Assembly: GCA_007692455.1 (NCBI GenBank)
Contig: RECC01000054.1
Location: 1 to 45,774 of the forward strand
DNA from: Alkalibacterium sp.
GTDB lineage: Bacteria; Bacillota; Bacilli; Lactobacillales; Carnobacteriaceae_A
DNA: 45,774 nucleotides
Direction of reading: 5' to 3'
The position numbers and the translations under genes are program-made. Numbering within the stretch: position 1 is the stretch's first letter; each line of letters begins with the position of its first letter. Shown here one piece after another: positions 16,399-25,973 of the stretch. The notes beneath the pieces were generated by a model. The model did no database searches. It worked only from the letters and a program-made list of their open reading frames with translations, and had not been told where the DNA came from.

Positions 16399-18116
16399 TA
16401 AAACTAGGTAAACTGATGAATACGCCACGAGTACTATTAAGTCTGTTATTCATGGCACTTCAGGTTGTCGGTATGCTCGCCATGCCAACTATAACAGCCA
16501 ATATAATCGATTTTGGAGTAGCCCAAGGGGATATCAACTATATTATCAGAACGGGATTCATCATGCTGGGCTTCACCTTTCTGACTATTGTTTCTGCCCT
16601 GTTGAATGTCTACTATGGTGCTAAGGAATCTCAAGGGCTGGGTGACACGATTCGTCGAAAAATCTATACCATGGTCACTTATTTTACCAACGAAGAACTG
16701 GACAGGTTCGGTACTTCGACCCTGATTACACGTACAACCAACGATATTATGCAAATTCAATTTGTCATGATGATGATTATCCGAATAATGACACTTGCCC
16801 CATTTCTGATGATTGGAGCCGGGATTATGGCTTACACCAGAGAACCGAATCTGGCTTTTGTCTTTTTAATCTCCATGCCAATTCTCATGGTACTGCTGTA
16901 TCTGATTCTGCGATTGACCAGCCCTATTTTCAAGTCCCTTCAGTTGAAAACTGACAGACTTAACCGGGTCTTCAGAGAAGGACTGACCGGAATTCGTGTC
17001 ATTAGAGCATTCAATAAAGATGCGTATGAAAAAGAACGGTTTGACGATGCAAACTGGGATTTCGCCTCTACATCGATTAAGGCTCATACGATTCTTGCAT
17101 TTATGATGCCATCTATGGTGTTTGCGGTCAGCCTGACCAATATCATGATTACCTGGTTTGGGGCTCAATTTATTAGTGTCGGAGAAATGCAGGTAGGAAA
17201 TCTGGTTGCCTTTATGACTTATGCTATGCAAATTTTGCTGGGTATTATGATGGTCTCTTTTGTCCTGTTTTTCCTGCCACGTGGACAGATTGCTGCTGCA
17301 CGTGTCATTGAAGTGCTTGAAACACCTAATATAATAAAAGATCCGGATGAACCCAAAGAACTCAAGCAAGATACCAATGTCTCGCTTCACTTTAATCAGA
17401 TCAGCTACCGTTATCCCGGTGCTGAAGAACTTGCGCTTGAAAATATTGATTTCAGACTGAATAAAGGGGAAAGGCTGGCTATAATAGGCGGAACAGGGTC
17501 TGGGAAAACCACTCTGGCAAACTTGATTCCCCGCTTGTACGATATTGAAAGTGGTTCGATTGAAGTCAATGGGATAGATATAAGAGAGGTTGCTCAGGGA
17601 GCATTGAGAAGGCTGATTGGTTTTGCCCCTCAGAAAGCTCTGCTGTTCTCCGGAACGATACGTGCCAACATGAAATACGGCAATCCGGATGCCACGGATG
17701 AAGAAATCTGGCATGCCCTTGAAATTGCTCAGGGGAAAGAGTTTGTAGCCGGTTTGCCGAATGGCCTGGATTCTAAAGTCGAACAGGGCGGCGGAAACTT
17801 TTCTGGTGGGCAGAGACAGCGTCTAAGTATTGCCCGAGCTTTGGTTACGGATGCAGATATTTTAGTATTTGATGATTCTTTTTCTGCATTGGATTTTAAG
17901 ACGGATGCCCAGTTAAGAGAGGCATTAAAGCCCGAGACTCAAGATACTGCTGTTGTGATTATTGCTCAGAGAATCAGTACCGTCGTGGATGCTGATCAGA
18001 TAATCGTACTGGACAGAGGCAAAATGGTAGGCAAAGGAACACATGAAGAATTGAAGCGCACCAACACTATTTATCAGGAAATTATGGAATCCCAGCTGAA
18101 AGGAGAGGACATTTAA
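16395..18116 (+). CDS. heterodimeric ABC exporter half-transporter A (degenerate NBD)
   Basis: This 573-residue half-transporter has a six-helix exporter domain (about 10-310) and a nucleotide-binding domain with Walker A GGTGSGKTT near 365-373, signature FSGGQRQR near 468 and Walker B ILVFDDSFSALD near 490. The catalytic Glu after Walker B is replaced by Asp, as in the degenerate subunits of LmrCD, BmrCD, EfrAB and TM287/288. With the downstream partner it should form a drug- or lipid-type exporter in the cytoplasmic membrane. The start overlaps tetR by four bases and its end overlaps the partner by one base, so the three genes form one coupled operon. Confidence 0.93.
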   Translation: MIKLGKLMNTPRVLLSLLFMALQVVGMLAMPTITANIIDFGVAQGDINYIIRTGFIMLGFTFLTIVSALLNVYYGAKESQGLGDTIRRKIYTMVTYFTNEELDRFGTSTLITRTTNDIMQIQFVMMMIIRIMTLAPFLMIGAGIMAYTREPNLAFVFLISMPILMVLLYLILRLTSPIFKSLQLKTDRLNRVFREGLTGIRVIRAFNKDAYEKERFDDANWDFASTSIKAHTILAFMMPSMVFAVSLTNIMITWFGAQFISVGEMQVGNLVAFMTYAMQILLGIMMVSFVLFFLPRGQIAAARVIEVLETPNIIKDPDEPKELKQDTNVSLHFNQISYRYPGAEELALENIDFRLNKGERLAIIGGTGSGKTTLANLIPRLYDIESGSIEVNGIDIREVAQGALRRLIGFAPQKALLFSGTIRANMKYGNPDATDEEIWHALEIAQGKEFVAGLPNGLDSKVEQGGGNFSGGQRQRLSIARALVTDADILVFDDSFSALDFKTDAQLREALKPETQDTAVVIIAQRISTVVDADQIIVLDRGKMVGKGTHEELKRTNTIYQEIMESQLKGEDI

Positions 18117-19990
18117 TGAAAGACCAAGGTAAAAGCGCTGCTCACTTGAGAGCTAAAAAAGCGAAAGATTTCTGGGGCACAACCTTTAGACTGGTTAAGT
18201 ACATGTCCACTCGTTTCTGGGGACTGGTCTTGACTTTTGTACTGGTCATTGCGGCCACAGTCATGGGGACTATTGCTCCCTATATTCTTGGATTGACGAC
18301 TACCGAGATATTCCGGGGAGTCCAGGAAGGAAATGCATTAAGTGAAGCTGGCGAGACTGTGACCACTTATCCGATAGATTTTGATTATATTCGAAACATT
18401 CTGATAATTGTAGCCATAGTGTATATTACGCAGTCCGTTTTTCAGTATTTCCAGTCCTATATTACCGCACGAATAGCACAAAAAACAGTTTATGATATGC
18501 GTAAAGAACTGAAAGATAAAATGTCGACTCTGCCGATAAAGTATTACGATACTCACTCCAATGGAGACATAATGTCTCGAGCGATAAACGATATGGACCA
18601 GATTGCCAATACCCTGCAGCAGTCCCTCTCTCAATTTATCATCAGTGTCGTCCAGTTTGTGACGGTATTGACGGTTATGGTAGCTATTGATATTCGTCTG
18701 ACACTAGTGACCATTGTGACAGTTCCTTTGAGCTTTCTGCTGATAGCCTGGGTTGCACCCAAATCACAGAAGCAGTTTGCTGCACAGCAGAAAGAACTCG
18801 GCGTACTAAACGATCAGGTGGAGGAAACATTCTCTGGTCACACAATTGTCAAGACTTATAACCGTGAAGAAGATGAAATTGAAAAATTCGTCAAACAGAG
18901 TGCCAAGCTGAATGATGCATCCTGGAAAGCTCAGTTTCTCTCCGGTATTATGATGCCGCTTGTCAGCTTTTCCAGAGATTTGGGTTATTTTGGCGTAGCT
19001 ATTGTCGGTGGTATTGGAGTTGCGAACGGTACCGTTTCACTGGGTAATGTTCAGGCATTTATCCAGTACGTCAACCAGTTTTCACAACCGGTCAGACAAA
19101 TTGCCAACCTGGCGAATACCATCCAGGTAACTATTGCCTCCTGTGAACGTGTATTTGAAATTCTGGATGAAGAGGAAATGGAAGAAACAGAATCTGGCTT
19201 GAAGCCCAAACCGCATTCACCTTATAAAATTGAATTTGAACATGTTCAGTTCGGATACGGAGAAGCAGCGGAAGATGAGCTTCTGATGACCGATTTCAAC
19301 CTGACCGTCAAAGACAGTGACATGATTGCTGTCGTTGGGCCGACTGGAGCCGGAAAGTCTACTCTGATTAATCTGCTGGAACGGTTTTATGATGTTAAAG
19401 GCGGAAGTATCCGCTACAACGGGATAGATGTTAGGGACATAGACCGTGCAGAACTGCGCAGCCGATTTTCAATGGTACTCCAGGATACATGGCTGTTTAA
19501 CGGTACTATCTGGGAAAATATTGCCTATGGCAGTCATGACCAGGAAAATGTAAAAGATGAAGACATTCTGGCTGCAGCCAAGGCGGCTCACGTGGATGAA
19601 TTTGTCAGACGTTTACCGGAAGGCTATAATACTATCCTGAATGAGGAAGGGACAAATATCTCCCAAGGTCAGCGTCAGTTGATTACGATTGCCCGTGCTT
19701 TCCTGGCCGATCCCGATATACTAATTCTTGACGAAGCCACATCTTCTGTTGACACACGAACTGAAATTCTGATTCAAAAAGCTATGGAAAATCTTCTGGA
19801 GAACCGGACAAGTTTCGTGGTAGCCCACAGACTCTCTACTATCAGAGATGCCGATAAGATTATTGTTATGAATCATGGTGATGTCATAGAGACAGGTAAT
19901 CATGATAACCTTATGGCTCAAAATGGCTTTTATGCTGATCTGTATAATTCGCAGTTCCAGTCGCCAGATGAACAGCTTCAGGCTGTCTAA
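18116..19990 (+). CDS. heterodimeric ABC exporter half-transporter B (catalytic NBD)
   Basis: The 624-residue partner has six membrane helices (about 35-330) with a long extracellular loop between the first two (about 65-90), and a nucleotide-binding domain with Walker A GPTGAGKST near 406 and Walker B ILILDEATSSVD near 540. The catalytic Glu is present. Its signature motif is ISQGQRQL instead of LSGGQ, which is the expected complement to the Asp-bearing Walker B of subunit A: together they make one degenerate and one active ATP site. The EfrB/BmrD/LmrD type is the nearest description. A terminator follows at once. Confidence 0.93.
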   Translation: MKDQGKSAAHLRAKKAKDFWGTTFRLVKYMSTRFWGLVLTFVLVIAATVMGTIAPYILGLTTTEIFRGVQEGNALSEAGETVTTYPIDFDYIRNILIIVAIVYITQSVFQYFQSYITARIAQKTVYDMRKELKDKMSTLPIKYYDTHSNGDIMSRAINDMDQIANTLQQSLSQFIISVVQFVTVLTVMVAIDIRLTLVTIVTVPLSFLLIAWVAPKSQKQFAAQQKELGVLNDQVEETFSGHTIVKTYNREEDEIEKFVKQSAKLNDASWKAQFLSGIMMPLVSFSRDLGYFGVAIVGGIGVANGTVSLGNVQAFIQYVNQFSQPVRQIANLANTIQVTIASCERVFEILDEEEMEETESGLKPKPHSPYKIEFEHVQFGYGEAAEDELLMTDFNLTVKDSDMIAVVGPTGAGKSTLINLLERFYDVKGGSIRYNGIDVRDIDRAELRSRFSMVLQDTWLFNGTIWENIAYGSHDQENVKDEDILAAAKAAHVDEFVRRLPEGYNTILNEEGTNISQGQRQLITIARAFLADPDILILDEATSSVDTRTEILIQKAMENLLENRTSFVVAHRLSTIRDADKIIVMNHGDVIETGNHDNLMAQNGFYADLYNSQFQSPDEQLQAV

Positions 19991-20043
19991 AAAAAACTCT
20001 TACCACTTTCTAGCCGAAGAGCTAAAAGGGTAAGAGTTTTTTT
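19989..20043. terminator. bidirectional terminator between the ABC operon and manA
   Basis: AAAAAAACTCTTACC and GGGTAAGAGTTTTTTT form the outer stem, and TAGC/GCTA an inner one. A T-run is present on both strands, serving two convergent units. Confidence 0.88.
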
Positions 20044-20055
20044 GAATCTTATAAG

Positions 20056-21015
20056 TTACTGATTCACTTTTCCAGGCTGCGATGCAATTAGGTGAAGGTT
20101 TCCTTTAAGAGTCCATTCATTTACTGTAGCAGGCAATATAAAGTGATCGCCTTTTTTGCAGTTGTACTCGTCGCTCTCTATCACCAGTTTTCCTTCTCCG
20201 GCCACAATACTGTATAAAGAATAGGGTGAGGAGGCTGTAAAGTCTACATTTCCATTGATTGTCCATTCGTCTACTTTAAAGAATGGGTTTTCAACGAGAA
20301 GGGTATGCGTGCAACTGTCTGTTTGGTCAGTTTTGAGATTTAAGGCAGGATCCTTGTGCGGTACGGTTGTCACAGCCAGTGAGTCGATAATATGAAGTTC
20401 ACGCTCGCTGCCGTCATCCTGAATACGATCGTAGTCATAGACACGGTAAGTGGTGTCACTGGATTGCTGAGTTTCAAGAATCATGATACCGGAGCCTATC
20501 GCATGGATGGTGCCGCTTGGAACGTAAAAGAAATCGCCTGCTTTCACAGGAATCCGTCTGAGGAGCTTATCCCATTCTCCCTGAGTGATCATTTCTTCCA
20601 GCTCTTCTGTCGTTTGTGCATGGTGGCCGTATACAATTTCACTGCCTTCATCCGCTGCCAGAATATACCAGCATTCGGTTTTTCCTAGTTCACCTTCTTT
20701 TTCCAGACCATAGGAGTCGTCTGGATGGACCTGGACGGATAAGTCGTCCTCAGCATCTATAATTTTGGTAAGGAGTGGGAAAACCGCTTCATCAGGTTCC
20801 CCAAACAGCTCAGGGTTTGACTGCCATAGTTCATCGAGGGTACTGCCCTGATATTCACCGTTTAAAATAGTACTTGGACCATTTTTATGCGCACTGATTG
20901 CCCACAGTTCACCAGTTTTGCTGCTGGGGATAGTATAATTGAACTGACTCTGCAGTTTTGATCCGCCCCAGATTTTTTCTTTGAAGACTCCCTTTAAAAA
21001 TAAAGGTTCTTTCAT
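20056..21015 (-). CDS. manA: mannose-6-phosphate isomerase, class I
   Basis: ManA interconverts mannose-6-phosphate and fructose-6-phosphate and is a zinc enzyme of the cupin fold. The 319-residue protein matches the short Firmicute form. The N-terminal PLFLKGVFKEKIWGGSKL is typical, and the zinc ligands are recognisable as His97 in VQVHPDD, Glu114 in LGKTECWYIL and His171 in SGTIHAIG. It is a single gene, convergent with the ABC operon and divergent from tdk. It would feed mannose from PTS uptake into glycolysis; no mannose transporter is nearby. Confidence 0.94.
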   Translation of the reverse strand: MKEPLFLKGVFKEKIWGGSKLQSQFNYTIPSSKTGELWAISAHKNGPSTILNGEYQGSTLDELWQSNPELFGEPDEAVFPLLTKIIDAEDDLSVQVHPDDSYGLEKEGELGKTECWYILAADEGSEIVYGHHAQTTEELEEMITQGEWDKLLRRIPVKAGDFFYVPSGTIHAIGSGIMILETQQSSDTTYRVYDYDRIQDDGSERELHIIDSLAVTTVPHKDPALNLKTDQTDSCTHTLLVENPFFKVDEWTINGNVDFTASSPYSLYSIVAGEGKLVIESDEYNCKKGDHFILPATVNEWTLKGNLHLIASQPGKVNQ

Positions 21016-21122
21016 TACTGTCGCCTCTTTTCCTAGTTATCTTTTGTCTCATAGATAGTTTAGCATATCCCGAAAGACTTGTAAGCAGACCCACGCATTT
21101 TACTGCCAAAGCAAGTCAGTGC

Positions 21123-21151
21123 TTGTACTTTTTCCTTGATTCGCTTATAAT
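21123..21151 (+). promoter_or_regulatory. promoter of tdk-prfA-prmC-sua5
   Basis: TTGTAC (21123-21128), a 17-base spacer and a perfect TATAAT (21146-21151) lie about 70 bases before the tdk start. Confidence 0.8.
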
Positions 21152-21219
21152 TTATAAGGATTGGACGGATTAGACTTAGTTAGTATTTCAAGTATACTTA
21201 AGAGAGTGGGAAATAGTAC

Positions 21220-21798
21220 ATGGCACAGCTGTTTTTTAGATACGGTGCGATGAATAGTGGAAAATCAATTGAAATTTTAAAAGTAGCACACAATTATGAG
21301 GAACAGAACAAACAGGTTGTTTTGTTTACCAGTGAACTGGATGATAGAGAAGAAGTAGGTGTGATAGCCAGTCGAATGGGAATAAAACGCAAGGCCACTC
21401 CTGTTTCTGATGACACAGATATTTTTCAGTCCGTTAAGGAAATGGATAAACCCGTAGCCTGTGTACTGGTAGACGAAGCGCAGTTTTTAAAAAAGAAACA
21501 TGTCAAGCAGCTGGCTCAGATTGTTGATGAACTGGCTATTCCAGTTATGGCATTCGGTCTGAAAAATGACTTTAGAAATGAGTTGTTTGAAGGGTCAGAA
21601 CAGCTTCTGATTTTAGCAGATAAAATTGAAGAAATGAAAACGATTTGCTGGTTCTGTCATAAGAAAGCGATCATGAACATGCGTATGCACGATGGAAAAC
21701 CAGTGTATACAGGCGAACAAATTGTTATCGGTGGGAATGAAGCATACTATCCAGTCTGCCGAAAACATTATCATTTTCCGCCTGTAGTCAAGGAATAA
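21220..21798 (+). CDS. tdk: thymidine kinase
   Basis: Tdk phosphorylates thymidine for salvage. The 192-residue protein has the P-loop GAMNSGKS (9-16), the Walker B-like [12 protein letters not shown] with the catalytic Glu, and a zinc-binding lasso with CWFC (about 144-147) and a second Cys/His pair in VCRKHYHF near the C-terminus. This is the type II, vertebrate-like tetrameric class. It opens the operon tdk-prfA-prmC-sua5, an order shared with other Firmicutes. The ribosome site is only moderate (AGAGAGTGGG, rather far upstream). Confidence 0.95.
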   Translation: MAQLFFRYGAMNSGKSIEILKVAHNYEEQNKQVVLFTSELDDREEVGVIASRMGIKRKATPVSDDTDIFQSVKEMDKPVACVLVDEAQFLKKKHVKQLAQIVDELAIPVMAFGLKNDFRNELFEGSEQLLILADKIEEMKTICWFCHKKAIMNMRMHDGKPVYTGEQIVIGGNEAYYPVCRKHYHFPPVVKE

Positions 21799-21814
21799 GA
21801 AAGGAGACCAATGA

Positions 21815-22897
21815 ATGAGTTTATTTGACCGATTAGAAGAAGTTGAAATTCATTACGATGAACTGAACGAACTGTTAAGTGATCCGGAAGTCATCAGTGA
21901 TACGGAACGTCTAATGAAATTGAGCAAGGAAGAAGCGAATCTCAGAGAGACAGTCGCCAAGCATAGAAAGTATAAAGAAGTAACAGCAGAACTTGAAGAT
22001 ACGGAAGAAATGCTAAAGGAATCTCTGGACAAAGAAATGGAAGAAATGGCTAAAGAAGAGAGAAGCGCCTTAGTCGCAGAAAAAGAATCTCTCGAAGACG
22101 AGCTGAAGATTCTCTTGCTGCCTAAAGATGAGAACGATGAGCGTAATGTCATTATGGAAATCAGAGGAGCTGCCGGCGGAGATGAAGCCCAGCTGTTTGC
22201 AAGTGATCTTTTTGAAATGTATCAGAAATATGCGGATGCACAAGGTTGGAAAACGGAAGTGATGGATAGAAGCAGCGGGAATGCCGGTGGTTTCAAGGAA
22301 ATCACTGTGCTTATTACCGGAGCTAACGTGTATTCAAAACTGAAGTATGAAAACGGAGCACACCGTGTTCAACGTGTTCCGGAAACAGAATCTCAGGGAC
22401 GTATTCATACATCAACAGCAACGGTAGTGGTTATGCCGGAAGCAGAAGATGTGGAAGTAGATATTAGTGAAAATGACATTCGTGTCGATATTTATCACGC
22501 CAGTGGAGCCGGTGGACAGCACGTCAATAAGACAGCTTCTGCGGTCAGACTGACACATGAGCCGACGGGGATTGTTGTAGCTATGCAGGATGAGCGTTCT
22601 CAGCTTCAAAATAGAGAGAAGGCTATGAAAATACTCCGTTCACGAATTTATGACAAGATTACTCAGGAAGCTCAAGCGGAAGTAGATGCAGAACGAAAAT
22701 CAGCTGTGGGTACCGGAGACCGTTCCGAACGTATCCGGACATATAACTTTCCGCAAAGCAGGGTCACTGATCACCGCATTAACCTGACTATCCAAAAGCT
22801 GGATCAGATTCTCTCAGGTAAATTGGATGAAATTATCGATGCCCTCCTGATGTGGGAACAGTCACAAAAAATGGAGCAGCTGAAAAATGACTATTAA
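21815..22897 (+). CDS. prfA: peptide chain release factor 1
   Basis: RF1 ends translation at UAA and UAG. The 360-residue protein shows the UAG/UAA-reading PxT motif (P-E-T, 189-191) and the GGQ tripeptide at 233-235 in [10 protein letters not shown], whose Gln is methylated by the product of the next gene. The N-terminal domain is a charged coiled coil. I start at the ATG at 21815, 8 bases after AAGGAG; an ATG four bases earlier is in another frame. The last 11 bases overlap prmC. Confidence 0.97.
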   Translation: MSLFDRLEEVEIHYDELNELLSDPEVISDTERLMKLSKEEANLRETVAKHRKYKEVTAELEDTEEMLKESLDKEMEEMAKEERSALVAEKESLEDELKILLLPKDENDERNVIMEIRGAAGGDEAQLFASDLFEMYQKYADAQGWKTEVMDRSSGNAGGFKEITVLITGANVYSKLKYENGAHRVQRVPETESQGRIHTSTATVVVMPEAEDVEVDISENDIRVDIYHASGAGGQHVNKTASAVRLTHEPTGIVVAMQDERSQLQNREKAMKILRSRIYDKITQEAQAEVDAERKSAVGTGDRSERIRTYNFPQSRVTDHRINLTIQKLDQILSGKLDEIIDALLMWEQSQKMEQLKNDY

Positions 22898-23762
22898 CCA
22901 AGAGCCAAAAGGCACAACATATGAAGAAGTCCTCCAGTGGGCTTCTTCTTTTTTAAAAGCTGAAGGCCAGGAAGAACATGGGGCAGAGTGGCTTCTGAAA
23001 GAACAGATGAACTGGACAACGACCCAGCTCTTAACCAGCAGGAAAAGTGAGATGCCGTTAAGTGAATGGAAAAAATATAAAGATGGAATCCTAAAAGCAT
23101 CAGAAGGCATTCCCGTCCAGCATATTATCGGGCACGAATGGTTTTTCGGAAGAAAATTCAAGGTGACATCAGATACACTCATACCCCGACCAGAAACGGA
23201 AGAGTGGTTAAATCAGTATTTATCAAGACTGCCTGACAAACCTTTGACTGTTCTGGACATCGGTACAGGCAGTGGAGTGCTGGCGATCACGCATAAATTG
23301 GAAAGGCCAAATGACAGGGTAATAGCGGTTGATATCAGCCCTAAGGCTCTGGCAGTTGCTGAGGAAAATGCAGCCAGACTGAAGGCTGATGTTACTTTCA
23401 AAACAAGTGATTTAGCGCAGTCCGTCCGTGAAAAAGTAGATGTGGTGGTCTCGAATCCTCCCTACATCAGTGCAGATGAAATCGAAGTCATGGATGCCTC
23501 TGTAATTAATCACGAGCCCCACCTCGCCTTGTTTGCCGAAGAAGAAGGGCTGGAAATCTATAAAAGGCTTGCACGGGAATTGACAGCTGTGATGAAACCC
23601 GAGTGTTGGCTTATACTTGAATACGGGTACCGACAGAAAAACCAGGTGGAGAGTATTTTTACAGAAGCCTTTCCTCAAGCTCATATAGAGATGTGGAAGG
23701 ATATGAGTTCAAATGATCGTGCTCTTTATTTATTCAAAGAGGAGGTAACGCATGAAGACTGA
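22887..23762 (+). CDS. prmC: release factor glutamine methyltransferase PrmC
   Basis: PrmC methylates the GGQ glutamine of release factors. The 291-residue protein has a helical N-terminal domain (about 1-80), then a class I methyltransferase domain with the SAM motif VLDIGTGSG (123-131), acidic loop AVDISPKAL, and the catalytic NPPY at 190-193. It overlaps prfA by 11 bases and sua5 by 11 bases, so all three are translationally coupled. Pairing with prfA supports the assignment. Confidence 0.96.
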   Translation: MTINQEPKGTTYEEVLQWASSFLKAEGQEEHGAEWLLKEQMNWTTTQLLTSRKSEMPLSEWKKYKDGILKASEGIPVQHIIGHEWFFGRKFKVTSDTLIPRPETEEWLNQYLSRLPDKPLTVLDIGTGSGVLAITHKLERPNDRVIAVDISPKALAVAEENAARLKADVTFKTSDLAQSVREKVDVVVSNPPYISADEIEVMDASVINHEPHLALFAEEEGLEIYKRLARELTAVMKPECWLILEYGYRQKNQVESIFTEAFPQAHIEMWKDMSSNDRALYLFKEEVTHED

Positions 23763-24762
23763 AAGATTGACGAAAAAGGAACTGGCAAAAGCCGTGAACT
23801 GGATTAAAGATGGAGAAGTCGTTGCTTTTCCGACGGAGACCGTCTATGGTTTGGGCGCAGATGCTACAAATGAAGAGGCAGTCCAGAAAATTTTTCAGGC
23901 AAAAGGCAGGCCGGCCGATAATCCGCTGATTATTCATGTTGCAAGTGTAGAGCAGGCGGAGCAATACGTAACCTGCTTTCCAGAAGAAGCGAAACGTGTA
24001 GTGTCGAATTTCTGGCCAGGGGCATGCACTCTAGTCCTGAATAAAAAAGGGGATATCGCCTCTTCTGTTACTGCAGATTTGAACACTATCGCGATAAGGA
24101 TGCCTAATCACCCTTTAGCGCTTGAATTAATTGAACAGGCGGGTGTTCCTTTGGCAGCACCAAGTGCCAATTCTTCCGGCAAACCAAGTCCGACGACGGC
24201 TGACCATGTCTATAAGGATTTAAACGGAAAAATACGCGGAATAATAGATGGTGGAGCCACTGGAGTAGGACTGGAATCTACTGTACTTGACATGACGGAC
24301 CCCAAAAAACCGACTATTTTGAGACCCGGTGGTGTAACGTCAGAACAGCTGGAAACTGTTTTAGGGAAAGTCTATCATGAGAAAACTAGTGATTCGGAAC
24401 TTTTTGCACCGAAGTCCCCAGGAATGAAGTATCGTCATTATTCTCCTGACAAACCCGTCTATATTCTACCTGAAAATTTAGAACAGGCAGAGAAGCTCAT
24501 TGGCGCTTTGGAAGATAAGAAAGAGTGTGTGGGACTTCTGGTCAGTGAAGATACTTTTGAAAGTTTGGGCAGCCTCTCTTCTAATCATTTTTTGCTTGGC
24601 AGAAAAGGTTACCCGGAAGAAGCGGCCAACAGACTCTATGAAGGATTAAGAAAATTAGATGAATCTGATGCCACAGTGATTTTGGCAGAAGCATACGATA
24701 AGACCGGCATCGGCAGAGCCTATATGAATCGACTGGAAAAAGCTGCAGAATGGCTTAAATAA
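23752..24762 (+). CDS. ywlC: threonylcarbamoyl-AMP synthase (Sua5/YwlC)
   Basis: This enzyme makes threonylcarbamoyl-AMP from threonine, bicarbonate and ATP for the t6A modification of tRNA. The 336-residue protein has the YrdC-like domain (about 10-200) with FPTETVYGLGAD, IFQAKGRPADNPLI and the SANSSGKPSPT loop, a linker containing PGMKYRHYSP, and a C-terminal Sua5 domain (about 240-335). It is therefore the long Sua5/YwlC form rather than the short TsaC. It is last in the tdk operon, 90 bases before upp. Confidence 0.96.
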   Translation: MKTERLTKKELAKAVNWIKDGEVVAFPTETVYGLGADATNEEAVQKIFQAKGRPADNPLIIHVASVEQAEQYVTCFPEEAKRVVSNFWPGACTLVLNKKGDIASSVTADLNTIAIRMPNHPLALELIEQAGVPLAAPSANSSGKPSPTTADHVYKDLNGKIRGIIDGGATGVGLESTVLDMTDPKKPTILRPGGVTSEQLETVLGKVYHEKTSDSELFAPKSPGMKYRHYSPDKPVYILPENLEQAEKLIGALEDKKECVGLLVSEDTFESLGSLSSNHFLLGRKGYPEEAANRLYEGLRKLDESDATVILAEAYDKTGIGRAYMNRLEKAAEWLK

Positions 24763-24782
24763 ATCAGACCCGCCGATTTTTT

Positions 24783-24812
24783 CTGGCATGTTAACCGCTC
24801 TTTCTGTACAAT
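24783..24812 (+). promoter_or_regulatory. possible promoter of upp
   Basis: CTGGCA (24783-24788), an 18-base spacer and TACAAT (24807-24812) lie about 40 bases before upp. No terminator is visible between sua5 and upp, so read-through is also possible. Confidence 0.45.
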
Positions 24813-24852
24813 GGAATAGAAAATGAATAAGTAAATATAAAGGAGCTAAACC

Positions 24853-25482
24853 ATGGGAAAACTTCAAGTAATTGATCATCCGCTCATTCAGCATAAATTG
24901 ACTATCATTAGAGATAAAAATACAGGAACAAAATACTTCAGAGAAGTTGTAAATGAAATTGCACGACTTTTAGCTTATGAAGTCTCAAGAGAAATGCCCC
25001 TTGAAGATGTAGTTATTGAAACCCCTCTAATCAAGAGTACTCAAAAGAGACTAGCTGGAAAAAAAGTAGTGATCGTTCCAATCCTTAGAGCAGGTTTGGG
25101 AATGGTTGACGGCATGTTGGACTTAATTCCAGCTGCGAAAGTCGGTCATGTGGGAATGTACCGCGATCATGAGACTATGGAACCTGTGGAATACTTCATC
25201 AAAATGCCATCCGATTTACCGGAACGTGAACTTCTAGTTGTTGATCCAATGCTGGCCACGGGTGGTTCAGCAGTAGCTGCCATTGATGCACTTAAAAAAC
25301 GTGGAGCGACGAATATCAAGTTTGTCTGTCTGGTTGCTGCTCCAGAAGGCGTGAAAGTTCTTCAGGAAGCTCACCCGGATGTTGATATCTATACGGCCTC
25401 ATTAGATGAGAAACTCAATGAAAAAGGTTATATTCTTCCTGGCTTAGGGGATGCAGGAGACCGTTTATTCGGAACTTTATAG
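24853..25482 (+). CDS. upp: uracil phosphoribosyltransferase
   Basis: Upp salvages uracil by making UMP from uracil and PRPP. The 209-residue protein is typical in length. It shows [16 protein letters not shown], the PRPP-binding motif [17 protein letters not shown], and the C-terminal uracil-binding region [16 protein letters not shown]. In many Firmicutes glyA lies between sua5 and upp; it is absent here. A short wobble-containing terminator follows. Confidence 0.97.
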   Translation: MGKLQVIDHPLIQHKLTIIRDKNTGTKYFREVVNEIARLLAYEVSREMPLEDVVIETPLIKSTQKRLAGKKVVIVPILRAGLGMVDGMLDLIPAAKVGHVGMYRDHETMEPVEYFIKMPSDLPERELLVVDPMLATGGSAVAAIDALKKRGATNIKFVCLVAAPEGVKVLQEAHPDVDIYTASLDEKLNEKGYILPGLGDAGDRLFGTL

Positions 25483-25506
25483 CAAAAACTCAGATAAAAA
25501 GTTCAG

Positions 25507-25539
25507 TTCGTCAGACGGTTATGTCTGGCGGATTTTTTT
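25507..25539 (+). terminator. terminator after upp
   Basis: CGTCAGAC and GTCTGGCG pair with one wobble and a 6-base loop, followed by seven T residues. Confidence 0.8.
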
Positions 25540-25636
25540 ACCCTCAAACACCCAAAATTATTACAAATATATCATAAGCATAACAAATGAAATATAATAC
25601 GTTCTATGCTATTATTAGGTCGAAAGGATGAAAGAC

Positions 25637-25867
25637 ATGACAATTATCGCAATGCAGTCTATTGTTCAACTGGTTTCACATATGTTTTTTGTAATGGTTG
25701 CTTTTTGGGCACTACAAGCACTGCGTACCGATGCATTGCTGAAAAAATACCATATACCCCAGGCGCGTACTCTATATATTTTAGTGGCGATTGCTATAGG
25801 GTATACGGCTAGTAATTTTTTCATTGATTTTATTCTTTCGATTCAGAATTTATTTCTTCTATTTTAA
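25637..25867 (+). CDS. DUF1146 family small membrane protein (YwzB-like)
   Basis: This 76-residue protein has two hydrophobic helices (about 5-28 and 43-70) around a short polar loop with the family-typical FWALQALRTDALLK. It resembles YwzB of Bacillus, whose gene also sits upstream of murA; the function is unknown. I prefer the ATG at 25637, 9 bases after AAAGG, to an ATG three codons earlier that touches that site. In Bacillus the ATP synthase operon precedes this region; here upp does. Confidence 0.8.
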   Translation: MTIIAMQSIVQLVSHMFFVMVAFWALQALRTDALLKKYHIPQARTLYILVAIAIGYTASNFFIDFILSIQNLFLLF

Positions 25868-25901
25868 AGTGTTCGGCAGTTGTGAACAAACATGTGTCTA
25901 A

Positions 25902-25918
25902 TGTCACACAAATGTCAT
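25902..25918 (+). promoter_or_regulatory. WalR-like direct repeat upstream of murA
   Basis: TGTCAC and TGTCAT are separated by exactly five bases. The WalR box is TGTWAH-N5-TGTWAH, so each half matches at five of six positions, with C in place of A/T at position four. The site lies about 20 bases upstream of the murA -35 region. It is a candidate only. Confidence 0.3.
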
Positions 25919-25939
25919 GCATAATGGGATTTCATGTAG

Positions 25940-25968
25940 TTCCCCTTTGATATAGTATCTGTTATACT
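25940..25968 (+). promoter_or_regulatory. extended -10 promoter of murA
   Basis: TGT directly before TATACT (25963-25968) gives an extended -10 element. The -35 box at 25940-25945 (TTCCCC) is poor, as is common with extended -10 promoters. The leader to murA would be about 115 bases. Confidence 0.55.
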
Positions 25969-25973
25969 ATATC
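25949..25973 (+). repeat. perfect inverted repeat over the murA -10 box
   Basis: GATATAGTAT and ATACTATATC are perfect 10-base arms around CTGTT. The right arm contains the -10 box, so a dimeric regulator bound here would block or shape promoter use. Part of the symmetry comes from the AT-rich -10 sequence itself. Confidence 0.55.

Noticed and set aside
16866-17714. A 282-codon open frame on the minus strand inside the ABC half-transporter gene
   Set aside because: It is antisense to a clear ABC exporter, has no ribosome site and encodes a low-complexity, Ser/Asn/His-rich sequence with no family features. It is a by-product of codon use on the other strand.
25606-25812. An overlapping plus-strand frame at the start of ywzB
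   Set aside because: Its translation shows no family features, whereas the frame starting at 25637 encodes a typical two-helix DUF1146 protein.
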